DNA from: an uncultured Collinsella sp.
GTDB lineage: Bacteria > Actinomycetota > Coriobacteriia > Coriobacteriales > Coriobacteriaceae
Assembly: GCA_902465465.1 (NCBI GenBank)
Contig: CABQNF010000054.1
Coordinates: 1-6,899, forward strand
DNA length: 6,899 nt
Direction: 5' to 3'
In this document: positions 1 to 5,588 of the stretch, piece by piece
Layout of the letters: every line of letters begins with the position of its first letter
Numbering within the stretch: position 1 is the first letter of the stretch
The notes under the pieces: model-generated
The model's input: only the letters and a program-made list of their open reading frames with translations
Databases searched by the model: none
What the model was told of the DNA's origin: nothing
Program-made: the position numbers and the translations under genes

Positions 1-802
1 CGCCGTTGATCTTCCTCGTCTTGCCGAGGGACTCCGAGTGATAGCGGTATTGCAGCGCCCCCCGCTTGGATCGGGCGATCTCGATCCCATCCGATTCCAA
101 CCGCCTTGCAAACTCTCCGAAGCGGTCGGGGCAGCTCTTGAGCCTCCCGACCTCCTCTGCCCTCTGGGCGACAATCGCTCGGACCCTTGCGTTCTCGGAT
201 TTGTCGGATCTCCCCTTCTTTGCCATCTCGCGCTCCTCGCGACCGGGCTGGCGCGCGTGCACCTTCGAGTTCGAGAGGCCCCTTTCGAGCTGGCTCAGGC
301 CGTACTTCGTATCGAGCTCCTCCACCGTTCTCACGCGGGATTTCGCCGCCGCCCTCGCCGGCCCGTCGTTCAGACGCCGCCCAGTCTCGAGGTCCGTCCT
401 ATTGATGGCGAGGTGAGCGGCGAATCGGGCCGATCCATCCGACCTGCACCTCTCCTCATGCAGCACAATCACGATCTCCTGGTTGGGATAGCGCTTGGCG
501 ATGTAGTCCCTCGCGTACTCCATGCAACGCGAGGGCGTCATCGGCCCGCCGTTGCAGGAGCACTCGTCCGGGTTGAAGCCGATCACCTGATGCTGCATGT
601 ACGTGCACCTTGCACCCTGCTTCCCGGGCCGGTTGTGCCCGGCCGCCTCCCGGGTGGCGTCCATTTCCTCGAACCATCGATCCTCATCGATGATGTGCTG
701 GGTATCGTGGTCCAGGACTTTCTCCCTGTCCCAATCGAAATACCGCTTGAGGTTTTGGAGGTGCTCCCCGCTCATGACGCTCGCCTGCTTGATTACGGTC
801 AT
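1..802 (-). CDS. Relaxase / mobilization nuclease, partial (C-terminus off the left edge)
   Basis: This is the N-terminal 267 residues of a relaxase, the enzyme that nicks one strand at oriT, stays attached to the 5' end through a tyrosine and leads DNA into the recipient. The frame is open to the left edge. The start is ATG at 802-800, preceded by AGGGAG with 7 nt spacing. Visible marks are Y21 as a candidate nicking tyrosine, H71 (in MQHQVIGFNPDE), H115 (in VLHEE) and H130 in AAHLAINRTDLETGRRL, the recognisable relaxase third motif. The first histidine of the usual H-x-H is an alanine (A128). Residues from about 180 on are basic (HARQPGREE, KKGRSDK), suiting DNA contact. It follows the coupling-protein gene by 26 nt, so it is probably in the same operon. 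It best fits the relaxase/mobilization nuclease family (PF03432-like), resembling proteins I recall from Eggerthellaceae; the exact MOB class is not certain. Confidence 0.85.
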   Translation of the reverse strand, partial: MTVIKQASVMSGEHLQNLKRYFDWDREKVLDHDTQHIIDEDRWFEEMDATREAAGHNRPGKQGARCTYMQHQVIGFNPDECSCNGGPMTPSRCMEYARDYIAKRYPNQEIVIVLHEERCRSDGSARFAAHLAINRTDLETGRRLNDGPARAAAKSRVRTVEELDTKYGLSQLERGLSNSKVHARQPGREEREMAKKGRSDKSENARVRAIVAQRAEEVGRLKSCPDRFGEFARRLESDGIEIARSKRGALQYRYHSESLGKTRKING

Positions 803-809
803 TTTCCAA

Positions 810-815
810 CTCCCT
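810..815 (-). promoter_or_regulatory. Ribosome binding site of the relaxase gene
   Basis: On the minus strand AGGGAG lies 7 nt before ATG at 802-800. It fixes the relaxase start in the short gap after the coupling-protein stop codon. No promoter is evident in this gap, which suggests read-through from upstream. Confidence 0.7.
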
Positions 816-828
816 TCAAAAACCGCCG

Positions 829-2742
829 TCAGTCGACGAAGAGGCCGGACCATCCGTCGGCAACAGGCGGCTCCGCGGCCTCTTCCTCGAATTCGGGAGT
901 CCAGAGATCGACGCCGTCCTCCCGACCCATTTGCCTTGATATCAGCCTGGCCTGGTATTCCATCCTCTTGGCCGCCTCGTGCTCGCGCGTCCCCAGATCG
1001 AAGTGCTCCTTCGTCGGCATCCGCGTGCAATCGCAGACAGGGGCCCGGAAGCACCCCGCATGTTCCCTGCCCACGCCGTTCTCCGCGGTCTTCACCACGA
1101 TGACGCCGTCCTTGTCGGGGGACATCTCCGTCCACTCCCAAGGATGAATCAGGTCGTCGGCGTGCTCGCTGTAGGATGTCGACCCCGTACCGCCCGAAGG
1201 CCCCCTGCTCGAGCTGGTTCCCATGGTGTGCCGCGTCGTCTTCCCGACTAGCTCGGTGAAATACTGGCGGTCCTCGGCCTCGCCCAGTTTCATGGCGACC
1301 TTGACGCCGCAGTTTGCCAGGATCTTCTTCCGTCCGTCGCGCTCGCCGTACTTGTTCAGCTGAGAGATGTTCTGGACTGCGCCCATCCAGAACAGGTCGT
1401 ACGAGCGCCCAAGGCTGAGAAGGCTAGGCAGGCACTCGACCTTCGGCAGGTTCCCCCATTCGTCGCCGAGGATGGACACCGGCCGCGGCAGCTTTCCACC
1501 AGCTGCGTCCGCGATGGAATACACGGCAGCGTAGAGCTGCTCGAACAGGACCGCCGCGATCGCGTTGTAGGGGGAGCCCTCGTCCATCACGTGGAGGAAC
1601 AGCGCGGTCTTCTCGCTCAGGATTCTACTCGGATCGATATCATCGCCCGAGACCATTCGCGCAATCGGCGCCGAAGCGTAGATCCTCAGGTTGACCTTTA
1701 GCGTGGAAACGATGCTCCTCAGCTCGTTGCCGCCGCTCGAGATGAACTGTGAGGCACGCGAGCGGGCCGGATGCCCCTGCGGCAGGGAACGGAACAGGCC
1801 CTTCAGCGGCTCACACGGATCCTCGCCGGCCCCCTCCGTCCCCAGGCACATGATGTGGTAGACCGTCGCGAGGTGCTTGCAGCCCCGCGGGCAGCCCTCG
1901 TCCAGCACGACCAGAAGGATCGTCGCGGCGAGCAGCGACCGCGCGGATTCCGTCCAGTGGCTCGCCTTCGCATCGCCCTCCCCGGCGATGAGCGTACGGG
2001 CGACGGCATCCGCGGCCTGCTCAGCCCCCGGCAGATTCCCCCCGTTCGCGAGCCTATCGACCATTTCCAGTGGATTGAACGTGTCGCTCTTCTCGGGATG
2101 CTGGGCGTCCAGCAGAAGCACCCGGTACCCGCGACGCTCCAGCTCGTCGCCCGTCAACTCGATGAGCTCACTCTTCACATCGGACACGATAATGGTCTGC
2201 GGCCTCGATTCCCCGTCATCCGCCCCATACGTCAGCAGATCAATTGTCGGGATCAGCAGCGATCTTGATTTTCCGGCACCCGTTGAGCCGTCGAGGAACA
2301 TGTGCCGCCTCGGTTCGAACAGATACTTGGAGCCGAACAGCGTCTTCTCAAACCCGTACACGAATCCTCTGCTTTTCGGCTGTCCGTGCCCGTCCCAAAT
2401 CTCCGAGCCCCGGATGGTCTCCGGCCCCGTTTTCACCCGCGCCTCCCCAAGTACACCTCCGTCGGCGGCTCGCTCCTTCGAGGAAGCCGATAGCTGCATG
2501 AGCACGAATACCGACAGGAACAGCGCGAACGAGGCGAGGCAGCCAGGGACGCAATGAGGCCCCACGTTAATCCACCACCAAATGGTGTTATCCACGCTCA
2601 GGGTGAATCCGATCGAGCTCAGCTCGATTGGAAATCCGAGGATCATGCAATCGAGGGGAATGGCGATAAGTGGCGCAAACCCCGCGGTAAGCAGCGCTGC
2701 GAAAACCAGCGCCATGACCAGCTTCTCCTTCACGAGAACCAC
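829..2742 (-). CDS. VirD4/TraG-family type IV coupling protein (T4CP)
   Basis: This 637-residue membrane ATPase is the receptor that brings the relaxase-DNA complex to the type IV secretion channel and powers transfer. Two transmembrane segments are visible at about residues 8-30 and 63-84, leaving a short outer loop. The rest is cytoplasmic. Walker A is GSTGAGKS at 152-159. A typical SDVKSEL block follows at 187-193 and FNPL at 222-225. Walker B is ILGDEWG at 424-430, with D427 and E428. VQNISQL at 456-462 matches the glutamine-containing region seen after Walker B in this family. The C-terminus is acidic (EFEEEAAE, 617-624). Length is normal for VirD4 proteins. The start is GTG at 2742, directly after the mobC stop. 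A second GTG at 2733 has a better ribosome site (AGGTGG, 5 nt spacing) and may be the true start, giving 634 residues. Coupling to mobC translation is likely. Confidence 0.93.
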   Translation of the reverse strand: MVLVKEKLVMALVFAALLTAGFAPLIAIPLDCMILGFPIELSSIGFTLSVDNTIWWWINVGPHCVPGCLASFALFLSVFVLMQLSASSKERAADGGVLGEARVKTGPETIRGSEIWDGHGQPKSRGFVYGFEKTLFGSKYLFEPRRHMFLDGSTGAGKSRSLLIPTIDLLTYGADDGESRPQTIIVSDVKSELIELTGDELERRGYRVLLLDAQHPEKSDTFNPLEMVDRLANGGNLPGAEQAADAVARTLIAGEGDAKASHWTESARSLLAATILLVVLDEGCPRGCKHLATVYHIMCLGTEGAGEDPCEPLKGLFRSLPQGHPARSRASQFISSGGNELRSIVSTLKVNLRIYASAPIARMVSGDDIDPSRILSEKTALFLHVMDEGSPYNAIAAVLFEQLYAAVYSIADAAGGKLPRPVSILGDEWGNLPKVECLPSLLSLGRSYDLFWMGAVQNISQLNKYGERDGRKKILANCGVKVAMKLGEAEDRQYFTELVGKTTRHTMGTSSSRGPSGGTGSTSYSEHADDLIHPWEWTEMSPDKDGVIVVKTAENGVGREHAGCFRAPVCDCTRMPTKEHFDLGTREHEAAKRMEYQARLISRQMGREDGVDLWTPEFEEEAAEPPVADGWSGLFVD

Positions 2743-3081
2743 CTACTCTCTCGCACGGGCGAGTAGGTCGTTGACCCAGCCCACCGCCGTCGAGACGATT
2801 GATGTCGCCCGGTTGAGATTATTGAGGACGACCGGATCGGACCCGTAGGTGTTGAGGGCGCGGACCGCCTGGTTGAGGTTCGTGCCGATCTTCTTCAACT
2901 CAGTCCTGATACCGGCAAGTTCCCCCGCGTCGGCGACCCTGACCGGCTTCTCGCCGCAGAGCAGGGCGGCATCGCGCATGAAGGAGGACGCCGGCATGTT
3001 CATGGCCGCCGCCTTCTCCTCGATAGCCTTACGCTGCGACTCACTCATCCGTACGTTGATATGCGTATTCATGGAAGTCAT
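2743..3081 (-). CDS. mobC: MobC-like mobilization accessory protein with ribbon-helix-helix N-terminus
   Basis: This 112-residue protein probably binds oriT DNA and helps load the relaxase. Residues 4-40 (THINVRMSESQRKAIEEKA and onward) have the strand-helix-helix pattern of a ribbon-helix-helix DNA-binding domain. Residues 57-75 (IRTELKKIGTNLNQAVRALN) carry the IGxNLNQ signature of MobC-like proteins, followed by a C-terminal helix. Three in-frame ATG codons, at 3087, 3081 and 3072, could be the start. 3081 was chosen because GGATTGG lies 6 nt upstream, but the ribosome site is weak and 3072 also leaves the whole fold intact. The stop codon (TAG, 2745-2743) touches the GTG start of the coupling protein, so the two are probably translationally coupled. 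A perfect inverted repeat sits 16 bases upstream of the 3081 start. Confidence 0.85.
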   Translation of the reverse strand: MTSMNTHINVRMSESQRKAIEEKAAAMNMPASSFMRDAALLCGEKPVRVADAGELAGIRTELKKIGTNLNQAVRALNTYGSDPVVLNNLNRATSIVSTAVGWVNDLLARARE

Positions 3082-3096
3082 AACCATCCAATCCGA

Positions 3097-3120
3097 GCGG
3101 GGCCGACGCATCGGCCCCGC
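3097..3120. repeat. Perfect 10-bp inverted repeat with 4-nt loop upstream of mobC (oriT or terminator candidate)
   Basis: GCGGGGCCGA (3097-3106), loop CGCA, then TCGGCCCCGC (3111-3120) form a perfect GC-rich hairpin. It lies between the stop of the 91-residue gene and the mobC start. On the plus strand it is followed by CCCTTTTATT, which looks like a rho-independent terminator, but no plus-strand gene leads into it. On the minus strand, the direction of transcription here, no U-run follows. Position beside mobC fits an oriT hairpin or MobC-binding site. The role is inferred; the dyad itself is certain. Confidence 0.85.
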
Positions 3121-3128
3121 CCCTTTTA

Positions 3129-3404
3129 TTAAGTTGAAATTGTTTGGAGCATCTGACCGATGCGCCCAATCCTCACCCTCGCCCAGACATCGAAGGGGAC
3201 TCCCGGCAAGCTGCCGGGATATATACGGTATGGTCGCCATTGTTCTCTATAGATATCGAGAGCATCGAGCAGGCGCTTCCATTCCCAAATGAGCTCATCA
3301 GCCGAGAGCAGAGGAAGATCCCTGTTCTCGGCGCGCGCGAGCTCATCGGACGACAAGCATGGATTGGGAGCCCGGTATCCACCAATGTAGGGTCCGGGCT
3401 CCAT
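3129..3404 (-). CDS. Unrecognised 91-residue protein downstream of the helicase
   Basis: I do not recognise this protein. Its start ATG (3404-3402) is only 2 nt after the helicase stop codon and no Shine-Dalgarno sequence is present, so it is most likely made by translational coupling with the helicase. That placement is the main support for its being real. The N-terminus (residues 1-35) is rich in proline, glycine and acidic residues. Residues 35-60 (ADELIWEWKRLLDALDIYREQW) look like an amphipathic helix with tryptophans, followed by a proline-rich turn (YPGSLPGVP, 62-70) and a basic helix (WARVRIGRIGQML, 74-86). There is no signal peptide or membrane segment. By position it could be a partner or loader for the helicase, but this is only inferred. 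Confidence 0.65.
   Translation of the reverse strand: MEPGPYIGGYRAPNPCLSSDELARAENRDLPLLSADELIWEWKRLLDALDIYREQWRPYRIYPGSLPGVPFDVWARVRIGRIGQMLQTIST
3201..3219. repeat. 8-bp inverted repeat inside the 91-residue gene
   Basis: TCCCGGCA, a 3-nt loop AGC, and TGCCGGGA form a perfect dyad. It lies in codons for the YPGSLPGV segment, so it may simply reflect coding of proline and glycine. It could also be a protein-binding site or an mRNA hairpin that tunes expression between the helicase and mobC parts of the operon. Confidence 0.6.
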
Positions 3405-3406
3405 AA

Positions 3407-4273
3407 TTAGCCGATTTCGGTAAACATCGCTGCTGGTGCGTTGAACTCAAACTCGACAATACCGCAGGAACCGTAACGGTTCTTTGTGATTGAAGCAATG
3501 ACGGGCCGTTTTTTAAGCAACATATTGGCATTACGCTCTTCGGGCTTATCGCCCTTAATAGAAAGCGACATAACGAGATCTGCCGAATACTCGAACATGT
3601 TGCACCCGCCTATCGCCTGAAGCCCGGTGGTCTGCTTGTCGTAATTAACGCGGTTAATTGATGAGATAGCGAAGAGCGGACAATGGGCCTCATCCACGAT
3701 TCGGCGGAGCTCGGAAGCGACGAGCTTGAGGCCGATACGCTCGTCGGCAATGCGCAGTTCCTGCGGCAAAGAGACGATTTGCGCGTAATCAACAATAACC
3801 AGTGGCGGTTCGCCATGTTTATCGGCAACCTCTTCGATTGCCTTTCGCATCCCGGCATATTTAATTTCACCAGGAATGATATACATTCGCTCGGCGATGC
3901 TGCGGGCGTAAATGTCGAGAACCTTCTCGAAGAGCCCGCGTTTGTCCTCAGACATGCCATCGCCGTTCATATCATCGTGCGTGAGCTCGCCGCCCGAGAT
4001 GCGGGTGAGGCTCTTCGCGAGCATGCTGTCTCGCCCGAGCTCGCCCTCAAAGATGACCACCGGATGGCCAGCAATGGCCCATCCGTCGGCGATTTGCTGC
4101 ATAAACGTTGTTTTACCCGTACCGGGTCCGCCGGGGACGATGCACAGGTATTGACGAAGACCTCCGAGGATAGTATCCAGCGCACCGTGTTCGATATGCC
4201 CAAGCGGCCTATTCTTTAAGATACGCAAGGCGGTCTCGTCGAGGCCGACGCTCATGGGATTTAAAGCCGGCAC
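3407..4273 (-). CDS. DnaB-C-like (RecA-fold) replicative helicase
   Basis: This 288-residue ATPase matches the C-terminal motor domain of DnaB helicases and has no N-terminal primase-interaction domain. Walker A is GGPGTGKTT at 48-56. The FEGEL segment with E78 corresponds to the catalytic-glutamate motif. Walker B is LVIVDYAQIV at 158-167, very close to the DnaB IDYLQ motif. ISSINR (203-208) sits where DnaB has QLNR, but the glutamine is a serine. YSADLVMSL (229-237) and TKNRYGSCGIVEFEF (263-277) match the last DnaB motifs. The size is like the short hexameric helicase RepA of RSF1010. Start is GTG at 4273 with GGAGG 10 nt upstream, overlapping the end of the upstream HTH gene; ATG at 4255 is an alternative with no ribosome site of its own. 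It could unwind the excised circle for replication, or DNA for transfer. Confidence 0.85.
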   Translation of the reverse strand: MPALNPMSVGLDETALRILKNRPLGHIEHGALDTILGGLRQYLCIVPGGPGTGKTTFMQQIADGWAIAGHPVVIFEGELGRDSMLAKSLTRISGGELTHDDMNGDGMSEDKRGLFEKVLDIYARSIAERMYIIPGEIKYAGMRKAIEEVADKHGEPPLVIVDYAQIVSLPQELRIADERIGLKLVASELRRIVDEAHCPLFAISSINRVNYDKQTTGLQAIGGCNMFEYSADLVMSLSIKGDKPEERNANMLLKKRPVIASITKNRYGSCGIVEFEFNAPAAMFTEIG

Positions 4274-4515
4274 GGTTCGCTCGCCTCCAATTCATGGAGG
4301 TATGCAAAGAAGCTCGATTCAAGGATGTAAATGCGGCGGTGCAACGCAATCGCGCGCCCGCTCTCCTTCATCATCTTCGAGGCCGTAACCGGACTCAAGC
4401 CGGTTATCTTGCACACTTCAGCGATGCCAAGAAGGCGCTCGTGGCCCAAGTTGGAATCAGAAGAAACCGCAGTTGATGCTTGTACGGCAGCGTACGGTTC
4501 AGGCTCTACAATCAT
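4261..4515 (-). CDS. Excisionase-like helix-turn-helix DNA-binding protein
   Basis: This is an 84-residue protein. Residues 28-70 (LLGIAEVCKITGLSPVTASKMMKE and onward) have the winged-helix HTH pattern of the MerR-like/excisionase family (HTH_17): LLxIxEVxxITGLS as the first helix and turn, then a recognition helix, a basic stretch (ALHRRIYI) as the wing, and a last helix (SSFFAYLHELE). The first 27 residues look disordered. In integrative elements such proteins bind near att sites and steer the integrase towards excision, and may also repress transcription. The ATG start has AAAGGA 7 nt upstream. It is the first gene of the minus-strand run, and its 3' end overlaps the GTG start of the helicase by 13 nt. 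It is not next to the integrase gene, so a regulator role is an alternative. Confidence 0.75.
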   Translation of the reverse strand: MIVEPEPYAAVQASTAVSSDSNLGHERLLGIAEVCKITGLSPVTASKMMKESGRAIALHRRIYILESSFFAYLHELEASEPCRL

Positions 4516-4641
4516 GGTAGAATCCTTTCAGGCTAGCTCGCCCCTCCCCCTTCGTCGCCAAACTTAGATAGGGAAGGGCGGGCGGCTTTTTAATCAATGA
4601 CCGAAAATAAAATAACTCCTTTCAAACAAGCTGGTCAGGCG
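4516..4641 (-). promoter_or_regulatory. Leader of the minus-strand operon with hairpin and xis ribosome site
   Basis: If transcription starts near 4641, about 126 nt precede the HTH gene. In the minus-strand RNA, CGCCCUUCCC (4580-4571) can pair with GGGAGGGGCG (4548-4539) as a 10-bp stem with one G-U pair and a 22-nt loop. The ribosome site AAAGGA (4528-4523) lies just downstream, outside the stem. A further strong SD-like AAAGGAG (4622-4616) has no ATG, GTG or TTG at normal spacing. The hairpin could stabilise the message or tune translation; no known riboswitch is recognised. Confidence 0.4.
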
Positions 4642-4648
4642 CTTACTG

Positions 4649-4677
4649 TTTATATTGTGACACTGTCTGTTGCACAA
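4649..4677 (-). promoter_or_regulatory. Predicted promoter of the xis-helicase-mob operon
   Basis: On the minus strand, TTGTGC (4677-4672) and TATAAA (4654-4649) are separated by exactly 17 bp in AT-rich DNA. The -10 matches the consensus at 5 of 6 positions; the -35 is weaker, at 3 of 6. It is the best promoter-like pair upstream of the minus-strand gene run. Confidence 0.5.
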
Positions 4678-4678
4678 T
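4654..4678. promoter_or_regulatory. Inverted repeat across the promoter spacer, operator candidate
   Basis: ATTGTG (4654-4659) and CACAAT (4673-4678) are perfect 6-bp inverted arms 13 bp apart. They span from the last base of the predicted minus-strand -10 through the whole -35. A dimeric repressor bound here would block that promoter. Arm spacing gives centres about two helical turns apart. Confidence 0.45.
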
Positions 4679-4713
4679 CATATCTAGTTACAGTTCTAAT
4701 TTCTAATTCACTT

Positions 4714-4743
4714 TCTGACTGTATAGACTTTATTGTCTGACTG
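4714..4743. repeat. Direct repeat TCTGACTG, two copies 22 bp apart
   Basis: TCTGACTG occurs at 4714-4721 and again at 4736-4743, with AGAC/GTCT (4725-4728, 4735-4738) as short inverted arms between and within. It lies 35-64 bases before the plus-strand gene start, in the probable promoter of that gene. A spacing of two helical turns suits a protein bound on one DNA face. No confident plus-strand -35/-10 pair could be picked out. Confidence 0.45.
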
Positions 4744-4768
4744 ATTTAATATATATACAACGATGATT

Positions 4769-4772
4769 GGAG
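4769..4772 (+). promoter_or_regulatory. Ribosome binding site that favours the 4778 start
   Basis: GGAG at 4769-4772 lies 5 nt before ATG 4778-4780. The earlier in-frame ATG at 4763 has only AT-rich sequence (ATATATACAACG) upstream and no ribosome site. Confidence 0.6.
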
Positions 4773-4777
4773 TGGTT

Positions 4778-5542
4778 ATGGGACGTTTACCATTATCCGG
4801 AAGTAAGATGCGGAAAATTAAGTTCGGAACAACTGTTCAGGCGACGACCCCGGAGAAAATCGAAGAGCTACGCCTCAAGAACCCCGAATCAGTCAGAAGC
4901 ACCGGCGAGGCTATCGACTATCTATGCAACCTGCTCACGGGGTTGCAGCCGAGGGTCGCCAGGGCCCTCGATGAGGCGTGCCTCAGGGAAGCTCGGCAAA
5001 TCACCAATGAAATGAAGGCCCTTCCCGTTGACGGATCAGAAGAAATGAGTTTTAGTCAATTGGAACTTTATCGAGAGCAATTCCAGAGGCTCCACGACCA
5101 TTTCTCTTTATATTGCGAGAAAGAGGAGAGGCCCCAGGGAATGCGACGGGTCGATCTCCTCGGCGGCGATTACGCTGTCCTCCCCTCCTCTTGGACTTTA
5201 TTGGAAACAGAGGAATGCGCGAAGTCTTGCAGCCAGGTCGGAATTATCGAAATTCGCGGCGGCGCAAAATACGATGCGCCTCATTTTGCCTTCTTCCATA
5301 ACGGAGAGTACAGTCAAAAGGACAAATTGCAGCGCGCAACCAAACTCTGGCCCCGCATGACCGACGTGATGCGCGACGAGGTCAAACTGGTCACAGATGA
5401 TGAGGGACATTACCTAAATATGGACGAGCACCTAGCCGCCCCCATCATTTGTTATTTCAACCTTCTAGATGCCAGCTACTATCAGTCTATGGAGCTGGAG
5501 CCGCCATATGGCGCAATGATCTACCGAAACAATGTCGCTTAA
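4778..5542 (+). CDS. Unrecognised 254-residue protein, possible N-terminal DNA-binding region
   Basis: I do not recognise this protein. The start at 4778 was chosen for its GGAG ribosome site; ATG 4763 would add five residues. Residues 1-15 are basic (MGRLPLSGSKMRKIK). Residues 14-56 (IKFGTTVQATTPEKIEELR, then RSTGEAIDYLCNLLTGL) suggest strand-helix-turn-helix, somewhat like a ribbon-helix-helix domain, but this is weak. Residues 60-115 are largely helical and charged. The C-terminal part (about 124-254) is mixed, with aromatic-rich blocks such as YDAPHFAFFHNGEYS (165-179) and LDASYYQSMELEPPYGAMIY (230-249). No signal peptide, membrane segment or nucleotide-binding motif is seen. It is divergent from the operon and convergent with the integrase, a typical place for an element-specific regulator, but cargo cannot be excluded. 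Its stop codon runs into the terminator stem. Confidence 0.8.
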   Translation: MGRLPLSGSKMRKIKFGTTVQATTPEKIEELRLKNPESVRSTGEAIDYLCNLLTGLQPRVARALDEACLREARQITNEMKALPVDGSEEMSFSQLELYREQFQRLHDHFSLYCEKEERPQGMRRVDLLGGDYAVLPSSWTLLETEECAKSCSQVGIIEIRGGAKYDAPHFAFFHNGEYSQKDKLQRATKLWPRMTDVMRDEVKLVTDDEGHYLNMDEHLAAPIICYFNLLDASYYQSMELEPPYGAMIYRNNVA

Positions 5543-5571
5543 AAAAGAGGCCCCAAAGGGGCCTCTTTTTT
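5541..5571. terminator. Bidirectional rho-independent terminator
   Basis: AAAAAAGAGGCCCC (5541-5554), a 3-nt loop AAA, and GGGGCCTCTTTTTT (5558-5571) make a perfect 14-bp stem. The GC core is flanked by A6 and T6, so it works in both directions. It lies between the convergent 254-residue gene and integrase gene, and overlaps the stop codon of the former by two bases. Confidence 0.95.
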
Positions 5572-5588
5572 AGCCCTTTTTAGCCCTT
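5571..5588. repeat. Short tandem TAGCCCTT at the integrase 3' end
   Basis: TAGCCCTT occurs at 5571-5578 and 5581-5588, ten bases apart. The right copy encodes the last codons and stop of the integrase; the left copy lies just past the stop and touches the terminator. It may be a small slippage duplication. Confidence 0.5.

Noticed and set aside
38..1147. Long open plus-strand frame of 369 codons
   Set aside because: It is antisense to the relaxase and coupling-protein genes, whose motifs are clear. Its product is low-complexity in Pro, Leu and Arg with no domain, typical of the opposite strand of GC-rich genes.
1877..2557. Plus-strand frame of 226 codons
   Set aside because: It lies wholly opposite the coupling protein, including its Walker A region, and has no ribosome site or protein-like pattern.
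3683..4219. Plus-strand frame of 178 codons
   Set aside because: It is antisense to the DnaB-like helicase, which keeps all its motifs; this frame is a shadow.
4571..4590. Possible plus-strand terminator or G-quadruplex (GGGAAGGGCGGG then CTTTTT)
   Set aside because: The stem on the plus strand has a C-A mismatch and is not directly followed by the T-run; the fourth G-run has only two bases. No plus-strand gene would need ending here.
4657..4693. Twelve-codon leader peptide on the minus strand (ATG at 4693 region)
   Set aside because: It has no ribosome site and lies upstream of the predicted transcript start.
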